Shown one piece after another: positions 26,420-35,747 of a DNA stretch of 64,000 bases. Location of the stretch: NCBI RefSeq assembly GCF_013433315.1, contig NZ_WXVV01000022.1, positions 1-64,000 of the forward strand, in the 5' to 3' direction. Source of the stretch: Pseudomonas crudilactis (GTDB lineage Bacteria; Pseudomonadota; Gammaproteobacteria; Pseudomonadales; Pseudomonadaceae). Numbering within the stretch: position 1 is the first letter of the stretch; each line of letters opens with the position of its first letter. The position numbers and the translations under genes were made by a program. Under the pieces are notes generated by a model that saw only the letters and a program-made list of their open reading frames with translations, did not search any database and had not been told where the DNA came from.

Positions 26420-26973
26420 TCAACGAAATCAAAAAAGACGCTCAAGAGCGCATGCAAAAATCCCTGGACTCTCTGGCCCATGCATTTGGTCAGATTCGTA
26501 CCGGCAAGGCTCACCCAAGCATTCTGGGCAGCGTGATGGTGCCGTACTACGGCGCAGACACCTCCATCACCCAAGTGGCCAACATCACTGTAAAAGATTC
26601 GCGCACCCTGCAAGTCGTTGCGTTCGAGCGCAACATGCTCGCAGCGGTCGACAAGGCGATCCAGAGCGCTGGCCTGAACCTCAATCCGACCAACCTGGGC
26701 GAATTGTTGCTGATCTCCATGCCTGCCCTGACTGAAGAAACCCGCAAGGGCTTCACCAAGCAGGCGCGCAGCGCCGCTGAAGACGCGCGTGTTGCCGTGC
26801 GCAATATTCGTCGTGATGCCTTGGGCGAGCTGAAGAAGCTGGTCAAGGACAAGGAAATCAGCGAAGACGAAGAACGTCGTGCCGCTGCCGATATTCAGAA
26901 AATCACCGACAAGGCTGAAGCTGATATCGACACGGCTACCAAGCAAAAAGAAGCGGATCTGATGGCCGTATAA
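26416..26973 (+). CDS. frr: Ribosome recycling factor
   Basis: Splits post-termination ribosomes together with EF-G. The 185 residues show the two-domain family pattern: FGQIRTGKAHPSIL, VKDSRTLQV, LPxLTEE-type motif (MPALTEETRKG) and a long charged coiled-coil C-terminal helix. Its start overlaps the pyrH stop. Confidence 0.98.
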   Translation: MINEIKKDAQERMQKSLDSLAHAFGQIRTGKAHPSILGSVMVPYYGADTSITQVANITVKDSRTLQVVAFERNMLAAVDKAIQSAGLNLNPTNLGELLLISMPALTEETRKGFTKQARSAAEDARVAVRNIRRDALGELKKLVKDKEISEDEERRAAADIQKITDKAEADIDTATKQKEADLMAV

Positions 26974-26987
26974 GGTTCGAGCTTTTA

Positions 26988-27743
26988 ATGGACAAGACCA
27001 AGCAGACTGCGCCGTCCGCGGTGCCGCGCCATGTCGCGATCATCATGGATGGCAACAATCGCTGGGCAAAAAAACGCTTTATGCCAGGTGTCGCCGGGCA
27101 TAAAGCGGGTGTGGATGCTGTGCGGGCGGTGATTGAGGTGTGCGCTGAGGCCAAGGTCGAAGTGCTCACCCTGTTCGCGTTTTCCAGTGAGAACTGGCAG
27201 CGCCCGGCCGATGAGGTCAGTGCCTTGATGGACCTGTTCTTCAAGGCACTGCGTCGCGAAGCCAAGCGCCTCAACGACAACAACATCAGCCTGCGCATCA
27301 TTGGTGATCGCTCGCGCTTCCATCCCGAGCTTCAGGCAGCAATGCGTGAAGCTGAAGCGATGACGGCGGGTGCCAACCGTTTCATCCTGCAGATCGCCGC
27401 CAATTATGGCGGTCAGTGGGATATTGCACAGGCGGCCCAGCGTCTGGCGCGTGAAGTCCAGGCCGGGCACCTGCGCCCGGAAGACATCACTCCGGATCTG
27501 TTGCAAACCTGTCTGGCAACCGGTGATCTGCCGTTGCCGGACCTGTGCATCCGCACGGGTGGCGAACACCGCATCAGCAACTTTCTGCTGTGGCAGCTGG
27601 CTTACGCCGAGCTGTACTTCTCCGACCTGTTCTGGCCGGACTTCAAACACGATGCCATGCGCAATGCGCTGGCCGATTTCGCTTCGCGCCAACGTCGCTT
27701 CGGTAAAACGAGCGAACAGGTTGAAGCTGGAGCCCGGGTTTAA
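26988..27743 (+). CDS. uppS: Undecaprenyl diphosphate synthase
   Basis: cis-Prenyltransferase that makes the C55 carrier for peptidoglycan and O-antigen precursors. The 251 residues contain the catalytic block IIMDGNNRWAKKR (about 16-28), FAFSSENWQRP and the C-terminal RTGGEHRISNFLLWQ binding motif. An AAGG site precedes it. Its stop overlaps the cdsA start (TAATG). Confidence 0.97.
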   Translation: MDKTKQTAPSAVPRHVAIIMDGNNRWAKKRFMPGVAGHKAGVDAVRAVIEVCAEAKVEVLTLFAFSSENWQRPADEVSALMDLFFKALRREAKRLNDNNISLRIIGDRSRFHPELQAAMREAEAMTAGANRFILQIAANYGGQWDIAQAAQRLAREVQAGHLRPEDITPDLLQTCLATGDLPLPDLCIRTGGEHRISNFLLWQLAYAELYFSDLFWPDFKHDAMRNALADFASRQRRFGKTSEQVEAGARV

Positions 27744-28549
27744 TGCTTAAACAACGAATCATCACTGCGCTGATCCTGCTGCCGATCGCCTTGTGCGGGT
27801 TTTTCCTGCTCGAAGGTTCCGGTTTTGCGCTGTTCATCGGGCTGGTGGTCAGCCTGGGTGCGTGGGAGTGGGCGCGGCTTGCCGGCTTCACCGGTCAGAC
27901 TTTCCGGGTCGGTTATGCTGCCGTGGTCGCCCTGATGCTGTTCGTCATGTACATCCTGCCCGGCCTGGCGCCGTGGGTGTTGGGCGCTTCGGTGTTGTGG
28001 TGGGCGGTGGCGACGTATCTGGTGCTGACCTATCCGCGCTCGAGCGAGCACTGGTCGAGTGCTGCGACCAAACTGGTGATCGGTCTGTTGATCCTGTTGC
28101 CGGCGTGGCAAGGTCTGGTACAGATCAAGCAATACCCGCTGGGTAACTGGTTGATCATGGCCGTCATGGTACTGGTTTGGGGTGCTGATATCGGTGCCTA
28201 CTTCTCTGGCCGTGCTTTCGGCAAGCGCAAGCTCGCGCCGCAGGTCAGCCCGGGCAAGAGCTGGGAAGGTGTTTACGGCGGTCTGGCGTTGAGTCTGGTG
28301 ATTACTGCAATCGTCGGGCTGGTACGCGACTGGACCGTTGCCGAGTTGCTCAAAGGCTTGATTGGTGCGGCGCTGATCGTGTTCATTTCGGTTGTCGGCG
28401 ACCTCACTGAAAGCATGTTCAAACGTCAGTCCGGCATCAAGGACAGCAGCAATCTGCTGCCAGGTCACGGCGGCGTGCTTGATCGTATCGACAGCCTCAC
28501 CGCGGCGATTCCAGTATTTGCAGTGTTGTTGTGGATGGCCGCACCGTGA
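27743..28549 (+). CDS. cdsA: Phosphatidate cytidylyltransferase
   Basis: Makes CDP-diacylglycerol from phosphatidic acid and CTP, downstream of PlsB. The 268-residue polytopic protein has about seven or eight membrane segments and the C-terminal family signature (SVVGDLTESMFKRQSGIKD, split here as VGDLTESMFKR and SGIKDSSNLLPGHGG). It is coupled at both ends: TAATG with uppS, GTGA with dxr. Confidence 0.97.
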   Translation: MLKQRIITALILLPIALCGFFLLEGSGFALFIGLVVSLGAWEWARLAGFTGQTFRVGYAAVVALMLFVMYILPGLAPWVLGASVLWWAVATYLVLTYPRSSEHWSSAATKLVIGLLILLPAWQGLVQIKQYPLGNWLIMAVMVLVWGADIGAYFSGRAFGKRKLAPQVSPGKSWEGVYGGLALSLVITAIVGLVRDWTVAELLKGLIGAALIVFISVVGDLTESMFKRQSGIKDSSNLLPGHGGVLDRIDSLTAAIPVFAVLLWMAAP

Positions 28550-29736
28550 GTCGTCCACAGCAGATTACTGTCCTCGGGGCGACCGGCTCGATCGGTCTGA
28601 GCACCCTTGATGTCATTGCTCGTCACCCGGAGCGATATCAGGTTTTCGCCTTGAGCGGCTTCACTCGCCTGAGTGAACTGCTGGCCCTGTGCGTACGCCA
28701 TGTGCCGCAATTTGCCGTGGTGCCGGAAGTTGCTGCGGCGCGCGGCTTGCAGGACGATTTGCGCGCGGCCGGTTTGCCAACCCGCGTTCTGGTAGGGGAG
28801 GAGGGGTTGTGTCAGGTTGCCTCCGCTCCGGAAGTCGACGCGGTGATGGCGGCTATCGTTGGTGCAGCAGGGCTGCGGCCGACCTTGGCAGCCGTCGAGG
28901 CAGGCAAAAAGATTCTCCTGGCCAATAAAGAGGCGCTGGTGATGTCCGGCGCCTTGTTCATGCAGGCGGTGCGTAAAAGTGGTTCGGTGTTGCTGCCGAT
29001 CGACAGCGAGCACAACGCGATTTTCCAGTGCATGCCGCAGGACTTCGCCCGGGGCTTGAGCTCGGTGGGTGTACGGCGGATTTTGCTTACAGCCTCCGGT
29101 GGCCCTTTCCGGCAGACACCGATGACTGAATTGGCGCATGTTTCACCTGACCAGGCGTGTGCACACCCGAACTGGTCCATGGGGCGCAAAATTTCTGTGG
29201 ATTCGGCCAGTATGATGAACAAGGGGCTCGAGTTGATCGAAGCCTGCTGGTTGTTCGATGCCAAGCCTTCGCAGGTCGAGGTGGTGATCCATCCGCAAAG
29301 CGTGATCCATTCGCTGGTCGACTACGTCGACGGTTCGGTGCTGGCGCAATTGGGCAATCCTGATATGCGCACGCCGATTGCCAATGCGCTGGCCTGGCCT
29401 GAGCGCATCGACTCGGGCGTGGCGCCGCTGGATCTGTTCGCCATTGCGCGTCTGGACTTCGAAGCGCCGGATGAGGAGCGTTTCCCGTGCCTGCGTTTGG
29501 CCCGTCAAGCGGCCGAAGCGGGCGATAGTGCGCCGGCAATGCTCAATGCGGCCAACGAAGTGGCTGTGGCAGCGTTTCTCGACGGACGGGTTCGCTACCT
29601 GGAAATCGCGAGTATCATCGAGGAGGTTTTGAACCTCGAACCGGTGGTCGCGCTGGATGATCTCGATGCGGTGTTCACCGCCGACGCCAAGGCACGAGTT
29701 TTGGCTGAACAATGGTTGAGTCGTCACCGTCGATAG
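28546..29736 (+). CDS. dxr: 1-deoxy-D-xylulose 5-phosphate reductoisomerase
   Basis: Converts DXP to MEP with NADPH, the committed step of the MEP isoprenoid pathway whose later genes ispD and ispF lie further along this window. The 396-residue protein starts at a GTG that overlaps the cdsA stop (GTGA). NADPH motif GATGSIG is at about 11-17; metal and substrate residues lie in PIDSEHNAIFQ and SMMNKGLELIEA. Confidence 0.97.
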   Translation: MSRPQQITVLGATGSIGLSTLDVIARHPERYQVFALSGFTRLSELLALCVRHVPQFAVVPEVAAARGLQDDLRAAGLPTRVLVGEEGLCQVASAPEVDAVMAAIVGAAGLRPTLAAVEAGKKILLANKEALVMSGALFMQAVRKSGSVLLPIDSEHNAIFQCMPQDFARGLSSVGVRRILLTASGGPFRQTPMTELAHVSPDQACAHPNWSMGRKISVDSASMMNKGLELIEACWLFDAKPSQVEVVIHPQSVIHSLVDYVDGSVLAQLGNPDMRTPIANALAWPERIDSGVAPLDLFAIARLDFEAPDEERFPCLRLARQAAEAGDSAPAMLNAANEVAVAAFLDGRVRYLEIASIIEEVLNLEPVVALDDLDAVFTADAKARVLAEQWLSRHRR

Positions 29737-29789
29737 TTTTGCAACACAATGGCTTCACGCGGCACTGAACGGGATTGCGGAGAAAGTAG

Positions 29790-31142
29790 ATGAGCGCGCT
29801 CTATATGATTGCCGGCACCCTGATCGCCTTGGGTGTGCTGGTCACCTTTCACGAATTCGGCCACTTCTGGGTCGCGCGTCGCTGTGGCGTCAAGGTTCTG
29901 CGCTTTTCCGTAGGCTTTGGCATGCCGTTGTTGCGCTGGCACGACAAGCAGGGCACCGAGTTTGTAGTGGCCGCGATTCCGCTGGGTGGCTACGTCAAGA
30001 TGCTCGATGAGCGTGAGGGCGAAGTGCCGGCCGATCAGTTGGATCAGTCTTTCAATCGCAAATCCGTTCGTCAGCGTATCGCCATTGTCGCGGCAGGTCC
30101 GATCGCCAACTTTCTGTTGGCGCTGGTGTTTTTCTGGGTGTTGGCCATGCTCGGCAGCGAGCAGGTGCGCCCGGTCATTGGTGCTGTCGAGTCCGGCAGC
30201 ATCGCTGCTAAGGCCGGTTTGAATGCGGGTCAGGAAATCGTCGCTATCGATGGTGAGCTGACCTCTGGTTGGGCAGCTGTCAATTTGCAACTGGTGCGGC
30301 GCCTGGGCGAAAGCGGTTCTCTGCAGTTGCTGGTACGTGAGCAAGGCTCCAGCGCAGATACACCGCGTGAGTTGCTGCTGGATAACTGGCTCAAAGGTGC
30401 TGATGAGCCGGATCCGATCCGTTCTCTGGGGATTCGTCCATGGCGTCCGGCCCTGCCGCCGGTGCTTGCCGAGCTTGATCCGAAAGGCCCGGCCCAGGCT
30501 GCCGGTCTGAAAACCGGTGATCGCCTGCTGGCCCTCGATGGTCAGGCGCTGAATGACTGGCAGCAAGTGGTCGATACTGTTCGTACGCGTCCTGATACCA
30601 AAATCATGCTGCGCATCGAGCGTGACAGTGCTCAAATCGACGTCCCTGTGACGCTGGCAGCGCGCGGTGAAAGCAAATCGCCAAGCGGATATCTGGGCGC
30701 AGGCGTGAAAGCTGTCGACTGGCCACCGGAAATGATCCGTGAGGTCAGTTATGGGCCGTTGGCCGCGATTGGCGAGGGTGCCCGACGCACTTGGACCATG
30801 AGCATTCTGACGCTCGATTCACTGAAGAAAATGCTGTTCGGCGAGCTCTCGGTAAAAAACTTGAGTGGACCGATAACCATTGCTAAAGTGGCGGGCGCTT
30901 CTGCCCAGTCGGGCGTCGCTGATTTCCTGAATTTCCTTGCTTATCTGAGTATTAGCCTGGGGGTTCTGAATTTGCTGCCCATTCCTGTACTGGATGGGGG
31001 GCATTTGTTGTTTTATCTGATCGAGTGGGCGCGTGGTCGTCCCTTGTCGGATCGGGTGCAAGGTTGGGGGATACAGATCGGTATCAGTTTGGTGGTCGGG
31101 GTGATGTTGCTTGCTCTGGTCAACGATCTGGGTCGACTGTAA
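29790..31142 (+). CDS. rseP: Site-2 intramembrane protease RseP
   Basis: Zinc metalloprotease that cleaves anti-sigma factor (MucA/RseA class) to release the envelope-stress sigma factor AlgU/RpoE. The 450-residue protein has HEFGH at residues 21-25 in the first membrane segment, two periplasmic PDZ domains (about 110-190 and 210-300) and the second active-site motif PVLDGGHLLF near residue 400. Its position before bamA couples envelope-stress sensing with outer-membrane assembly genes. Confidence 0.96.
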   Translation: MSALYMIAGTLIALGVLVTFHEFGHFWVARRCGVKVLRFSVGFGMPLLRWHDKQGTEFVVAAIPLGGYVKMLDEREGEVPADQLDQSFNRKSVRQRIAIVAAGPIANFLLALVFFWVLAMLGSEQVRPVIGAVESGSIAAKAGLNAGQEIVAIDGELTSGWAAVNLQLVRRLGESGSLQLLVREQGSSADTPRELLLDNWLKGADEPDPIRSLGIRPWRPALPPVLAELDPKGPAQAAGLKTGDRLLALDGQALNDWQQVVDTVRTRPDTKIMLRIERDSAQIDVPVTLAARGESKSPSGYLGAGVKAVDWPPEMIREVSYGPLAAIGEGARRTWTMSILTLDSLKKMLFGELSVKNLSGPITIAKVAGASAQSGVADFLNFLAYLSISLGVLNLLPIPVLDGGHLLFYLIEWARGRPLSDRVQGWGIQIGISLVVGVMLLALVNDLGRL

Positions 31143-31216
31143 CGCTTCGCTGAATTGCGAATCTGCCGCATTTTGCGGCAGTTTGTTTATTGCCAGTTGG
31201 AATAAGAAAGGACTTC

Positions 31217-33592
31217 ATGAAACGTCTGCTGCTAACTGCGGTTCTCACCGTATTGATGATCGCCGAAGTTCACGCCGAGTCCTTCACTATCTCTGATATT
31301 CGCGTCAATGGCCTCCAGCGGGTCTCCGCGGGTAGCGTCTTTGGTGCCTTGCCGTTGAACGTCGGTGAGCAGGCGGATGATCGTCGCCTGGTGGAATCCA
31401 CTCGTGCGTTGTTCAAAACCGGTTTCTTTCAAGATATCCAGCTGGGCCGCGAAGGCAACGTTCTGGTCATCACGGTCGTCGAGCGTCCGTCGGTCGCCAG
31501 TATCGAAATCGAAGGCAACAAGGCGATCTCGACTGAAGACCTGATGAAAGGTCTCAAGCAATCCGGTCTGGCCGAAGGCGAGATCTTCCAGCGCGCCACC
31601 CTTGAAGGCGTGCGTAACGAACTGCAACGTCAGTACGTCGCGCAAGGTCGCTACTCGGCTACGGTCGATACCGAAGTGGTATCGCAACCGCGTAACCGCG
31701 TCGGCCTGAAAGTGAAGATCAACGAAGGTACCGTTGCGGCGATTCAGCACATCAACGTGGTGGGCAACACGGTTTTCCCTGAGGAAGACCTGACCGACCT
31801 GTTCGAACTGAAGACCACCAACTGGCTGTCGTTCTTCAAGAACGATGACAAGTACGCCCGTGAAAAACTGTCCGGTGACCTGGAGCGTCTGCGTTCCTAC
31901 TACCTGGATCGTGGCTATATCAACATGGATATCGCTTCGACTCAGGTGTCGATCACTCCGGACAAGAAACACGTCTACATCACTGTCAACGTCACCGAAG
32001 GCGAGAAGTACACCGTACGTGACGTCAAGCTCAGCGGTGATCTGAAAGTCCCTGAAGATCAGGTCAAGTCCTTGCTGCTGGTGCAGAAGGGCCAAGTGTT
32101 CTCGCGCAAACTGATGACCACCACGTCCGAGCTGATCACCCGTCGTCTGGGTAACGAGGGTTACACCTTCGCCAACGTCAACGGCGTGCCTCAGCCGCAC
32201 GATGAAGATCACACTGTCGACATCCTGTTTGCCGTTGATCCGGGCAAGCGTGCCTACGTCAACCGCATCAACTTCCGTGGCAACACCAAGTCCGAAGACG
32301 AAGTGCTGCGTCGTGAAATGCGTCAGATGGAAGGCGGCTGGGCTTCGACTTACCTGATCGACCAATCCAAGACCCGTCTTGAGCGTCTCGGCTTCTTTAA
32401 AGAGGTCAACGTTGAAACCCCGGCTGTTCCGGGTGTCGATGACCAGGTAGATGTGAACTATAGCGTTGAAGAGCAGGCTTCCGGTTCGATTACCGCCAGT
32501 GTCGGTTTCGCCCAGAGCGCCGGTCTGATCCTCGGTGGTTCGATCACCCAGAACAACTTCCTCGGTACCGGTAACCGCGTCAGCATCGGCCTGACCCGCA
32601 GCGAATACCAGAGCCGCTACAACTTCGGCTACGTTGACCCGTACTGGACCGCCGATGGCGTGAGCCTGGGTTACAACGCGTTCTATCGCACCACTGACTA
32701 CAAAGACCTCGACGTCGACGTAGCAAGCTATGCGGTAGACAGCCTGGGTGCCGGCGTAAACGTTGGCTACCCGATCAGCGAGACTTCGCGTCTGACGTTT
32801 GGTCTGTCGGTTCAACAGGACGAGATCAAGACCGGTACCTATACCGTTGACGAGATTTTCGACTTCGTTAACAAGGAAGGCGACAAGTACCTGAACTTCA
32901 AGGCTTCGGCCGGCTGGTCCGAGTCGACCCTGAACAAAGGCGTACTGCCTACCCGTGGTCGTTCCCAGAGTCTGACGCTGGAAACCACAGTGCCGGGCAG
33001 CGACCTGTCGTTCTACAAACTTGATTACCGCGGTCAGCTGTTCCAGCCAATCAGCGAGAACTACACCCTGCGTCTGCACACCGAGTTGGGTTATGGCGAC
33101 GGCTACGGTGGAACCGACGGCTTGCCGTTCTATGAAAACTACTATGCTGGTGGTTTCAACTCGGTTCGTGGCTTCAAGGACAGCACCCTCGGCCCGCGCA
33201 GTACGCCGAGCCGTGGTAACAACCCGGGTACGCTGGCTGACCCGGACCAGGATCCACTGCCGTTCGGTGGTAACGTCCTGATCCAGGGTGGTGTCGAGGT
33301 TCTGTTCCCGCTGCCGTTCGTCAAGGATCAGCGTTCCCTGCGTACTTCGGTATTCTGGGATGTGGGTAACGTATTTGACTCGCAGTGCAAGGACACTACC
33401 AATGCGAATGGCTCGTCGTCGAACACCAAGTGCAACGACATCAGCCTGAGCAACATGGCCAGTTCCGTCGGTGTGGGTGTGACCTGGGTCACCGCACTGG
33501 GTCCTCTGAGCTTCGCGTTGGCCATGCCGATCAAGAAGCCCGATGAGGCTGAAACTCAAGTGTTCCAATTCTCCCTCGGCCAGACGTTCTAA
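31217..33592 (+). CDS. bamA: Outer membrane assembly factor BamA
   Basis: Central Omp85 component of the BAM complex. The 791-residue precursor has a signal peptide (about 1-20, ending VHA), five POTRA domains (about 22-420) and a 16-stranded beta-barrel that ends with the expected C-terminal Phe (FSLGQTF). The ATG at 31217 follows AAAGGAC. The L6 loop VRGF motif is present (NSVRGFKDS, about residue 650). Followed directly by skp, whose product escorts barrel proteins to it. Confidence 0.98.
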   Translation: MKRLLLTAVLTVLMIAEVHAESFTISDIRVNGLQRVSAGSVFGALPLNVGEQADDRRLVESTRALFKTGFFQDIQLGREGNVLVITVVERPSVASIEIEGNKAISTEDLMKGLKQSGLAEGEIFQRATLEGVRNELQRQYVAQGRYSATVDTEVVSQPRNRVGLKVKINEGTVAAIQHINVVGNTVFPEEDLTDLFELKTTNWLSFFKNDDKYAREKLSGDLERLRSYYLDRGYINMDIASTQVSITPDKKHVYITVNVTEGEKYTVRDVKLSGDLKVPEDQVKSLLLVQKGQVFSRKLMTTTSELITRRLGNEGYTFANVNGVPQPHDEDHTVDILFAVDPGKRAYVNRINFRGNTKSEDEVLRREMRQMEGGWASTYLIDQSKTRLERLGFFKEVNVETPAVPGVDDQVDVNYSVEEQASGSITASVGFAQSAGLILGGSITQNNFLGTGNRVSIGLTRSEYQSRYNFGYVDPYWTADGVSLGYNAFYRTTDYKDLDVDVASYAVDSLGAGVNVGYPISETSRLTFGLSVQQDEIKTGTYTVDEIFDFVNKEGDKYLNFKASAGWSESTLNKGVLPTRGRSQSLTLETTVPGSDLSFYKLDYRGQLFQPISENYTLRLHTELGYGDGYGGTDGLPFYENYYAGGFNSVRGFKDSTLGPRSTPSRGNNPGTLADPDQDPLPFGGNVLIQGGVEVLFPLPFVKDQRSLRTSVFWDVGNVFDSQCKDTTNANGSSSNTKCNDISLSNMASSVGVGVTWVTALGPLSFALAMPIKKPDEAETQVFQFSLGQTF

Positions 33593-33637
33593 GCGTCTGA
33601 CCCAAGATAACGACAATGGATTTTGTAGGAGTGCATC

Positions 33638-34141
33638 GTGCGTAAGTTGACTCAATTGGTTCTCCTGGCCTCCTTGATGGTGGCAGGCCCGGCATTTGCC
33701 GACATGAAAATTGCCGTTCTGAACTATCAGATGGCCCTGCTGGAATCCGACGCCGCGAAGAAATACGCCGTGGATGCCGAGAAGAAGTTCGGTCCTCAAC
33801 TGACCAAACTGAAGACGCTGGAAAGCAGCGCCAAAGGCATTCAGGACCGTCTGATGGCCGGTGGCGACAAAATGCAGCAAGGTGAGCGTGAGCGTCTGGA
33901 GCTGGAATTCAAGCAAAAGGCCCGTGACTTCCAGTTCCAGTCCAAGGAGCTGAACGAAGCCAAAGCCGTTGCCGACCGCGAAATGCTCAAGCAACTGAAG
34001 CCGAAACTGGATAGCGCAGTGGAAGAAGTCATCAAGAAAGGTGGTTTTGACCTGGTGTTCGAGCGTGGCGCAGTCATCGATGTCAAACCTCAGTACGACA
34101 TCACGCGCCAGGTTATCGAGCGCATGAATCAGCTGAAGTAA
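33638..34141 (+). CDS. skp: Periplasmic chaperone Skp/OmpH
   Basis: Trimeric holdase for unfolded outer-membrane proteins. The 167-residue precursor uses a GTG start after TAGGAG and has a signal peptide ending AFA (about 1-21). A small beta body follows (MKIAVLNYQMALLES and the C-terminal VIDVKPQYDIT), and a long charged coiled coil (about 45-130) forms the tentacle. Between bamA and lpxD, as in most gamma-proteobacteria. Confidence 0.95.
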   Translation: MRKLTQLVLLASLMVAGPAFADMKIAVLNYQMALLESDAAKKYAVDAEKKFGPQLTKLKTLESSAKGIQDRLMAGGDKMQQGERERLELEFKQKARDFQFQSKELNEAKAVADREMLKQLKPKLDSAVEEVIKKGGFDLVFERGAVIDVKPQYDITRQVIERMNQLK

Positions 34142-34144
34142 CCC

Positions 34145-35200
34145 ATGACCGTGACTATCAAGCTCGGCCAGTTGGCCGAGTTCCTCGGCGCCACCCTGCG
34201 TGGCGACCCTGAGAAGCAAATTACTGGGCTAGCCACTTTGCAAGAGGCTGGCCCAGCTCAGTTGAGCTTTCTGGCAAACCCTCAATATCGCAAATACCTG
34301 GCGGGCTCGCAGGCAGCAGCATTGCTGCTCAAAGAAGCCGATGCCGAAGGTTTTGCCGGTAATGCGTTGGTGGTGCCTGATCCTTACCTGGCTTACGCAC
34401 GCATCTCACACTTGTTCGATCCCAAGCCAAAAGCCACTGCGGGTATCCATCCTTCGGCGGTCATTGCGGCAGACGCAGTGGTTGATCCAACCGCCAGCGT
34501 CGGCCCATTCGTGGTGATCGAGGCCGGTGCGCGGATCGGTGCGCAAGTGACACTGGGCGCGCATTGCTTCGTCGGTGCCCGCAGCGAAATCGGCGAAGGC
34601 GGCTGGCTCGCCCCACGTGTGACGCTGTATCACGACGTGCGCATCGGCAAGCGTGTGGTAATTCAGTCCGGTGCAGTGCTCGGCGGTGAAGGCTTCGGCT
34701 TTGCCAACGAAAAAGGCATCTGGCAGAAGATCGCCCAGATCGGTGGTGTGACCATCGGCGACGATGTCGAGATTGGCGTGAATACCGCCATCGACCGCGG
34801 CGCTCTGGCTGATACCGTGATCGGCAATGGCGTGAAGCTCGACAACCAGATTCAGATCGCCCACAACGTACAGGTCGGTGATCACACCGCTATGGCGGCC
34901 TGCGTCGGGATCTCCGGCAGCACCAAGATCGGCAAGCATTGCATGCTGGCCGGTGGTGTTGGCCTGGTTGGCCACATTGATATTTGCGACAACGTTTTCC
35001 TGACCGGGATGACCATGGTGACCCACTCGATTACCGAGCCGGGTGCCTATTCTTCCGGCACAGCCATGCAACCGGCGGCCGAATGGCGCAAAAGCGCGGC
35101 CCGCATCCGTCAGCTCGATGACATCGCGCGGCGGTTGAAACAGCTGGAAAAGCGCGTAGGGGAAGTGACCCCTGACGGCAATGCTTCATCTGATGGCTGA
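34145..35200 (+). CDS. lpxD: UDP-3-O-acylglucosamine N-acyltransferase
   Basis: Adds the N-linked 3-hydroxyacyl chain to UDP-3-O-acylglucosamine, third step of lipid A synthesis. The 351 residues comprise an N-terminal uridine-binding domain, a left-handed beta-helix of hexapeptide repeats (about 100-300) and a C-terminal helix. The catalytic His lies in IQIAHNVQVGDH. Starts 4 bp after skp. Confidence 0.97.
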   Translation: MTVTIKLGQLAEFLGATLRGDPEKQITGLATLQEAGPAQLSFLANPQYRKYLAGSQAAALLLKEADAEGFAGNALVVPDPYLAYARISHLFDPKPKATAGIHPSAVIAADAVVDPTASVGPFVVIEAGARIGAQVTLGAHCFVGARSEIGEGGWLAPRVTLYHDVRIGKRVVIQSGAVLGGEGFGFANEKGIWQKIAQIGGVTIGDDVEIGVNTAIDRGALADTVIGNGVKLDNQIQIAHNVQVGDHTAMAACVGISGSTKIGKHCMLAGGVGLVGHIDICDNVFLTGMTMVTHSITEPGAYSSGTAMQPAAEWRKSAARIRQLDDIARRLKQLEKRVGEVTPDGNASSDG

Positions 35201-35306
35201 TACCATTTCCATATCAAGTGTGCACAGCCTCTAGACTGCCTCCTTGATTTGCTAGAGGAGTGCGCGTCAGTCGCGCTCCCAATCTTTACATAGGCTTCCC
35301 CCCGAA

Positions 35307-35747
35307 ATGATGGACATCAACGAGATTCGCGAATACCTGCCTCACCGTTACCCGTTTCTGCTGGTGGACCGGGTGGTGGAACTGGACACTGAAGGCAAGC
35401 GCATTCGCGCCTACAAGAATGTCAGCATCAATGAACCGTTCTTCAATGGTCACTTCCCTGCGCATCCAATCATGCCGGGCGTACTGATCATCGAAGCGAT
35501 GGCTCAGGCTGCCGGGATCCTCGGTTTCAAAATGCTCGACGTCAAACCGGCCGACGGCACCCTGTATTACTTTGTCGGTTCCGACAAGCTGCGCTTCCGC
35601 CAGCCTGTGCTGCCGGGCGATCAGTTGATCCTCGAAGCCAAGTTCATCAGTTGCAAGCGCCAGATCTGGAAATTCGAATGCCAGGCTTCGGTCGACGGCA
35701 AGCCAGTCTGCTCCGCTGAAATCATCTGTGCGGAACGCAAGCTATGA
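35307..35747 (+). CDS. fabZ: (3R)-hydroxyacyl-ACP dehydratase FabZ
   Basis: Dehydrates 3-hydroxyacyl-ACP in fatty-acid elongation and competes with LpxA for the same substrate, so its place inside the lipid A run is functional. The 146-residue hot-dog protein has HRYPFLLVDRV, the catalytic His49 in NGHFPAHPIMPG and Glu63 in IIEAMAQAAG. The start (two tandem ATGs) has no Shine-Dalgarno match: it follows a run of C. Its stop overlaps lpxA (ATGA). Confidence 0.97.
   Translation: MMDINEIREYLPHRYPFLLVDRVVELDTEGKRIRAYKNVSINEPFFNGHFPAHPIMPGVLIIEAMAQAAGILGFKMLDVKPADGTLYYFVGSDKLRFRQPVLPGDQLILEAKFISCKRQIWKFECQASVDGKPVCSAEIICAERKL

Noticed and set aside
31232..34219. 995-codon minus-strand open frame opposite bamA-skp-lpxD
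   Set aside because: It spans three real genes in antisense, has no recognisable family and follows from the codon bias of highly expressed bamA.
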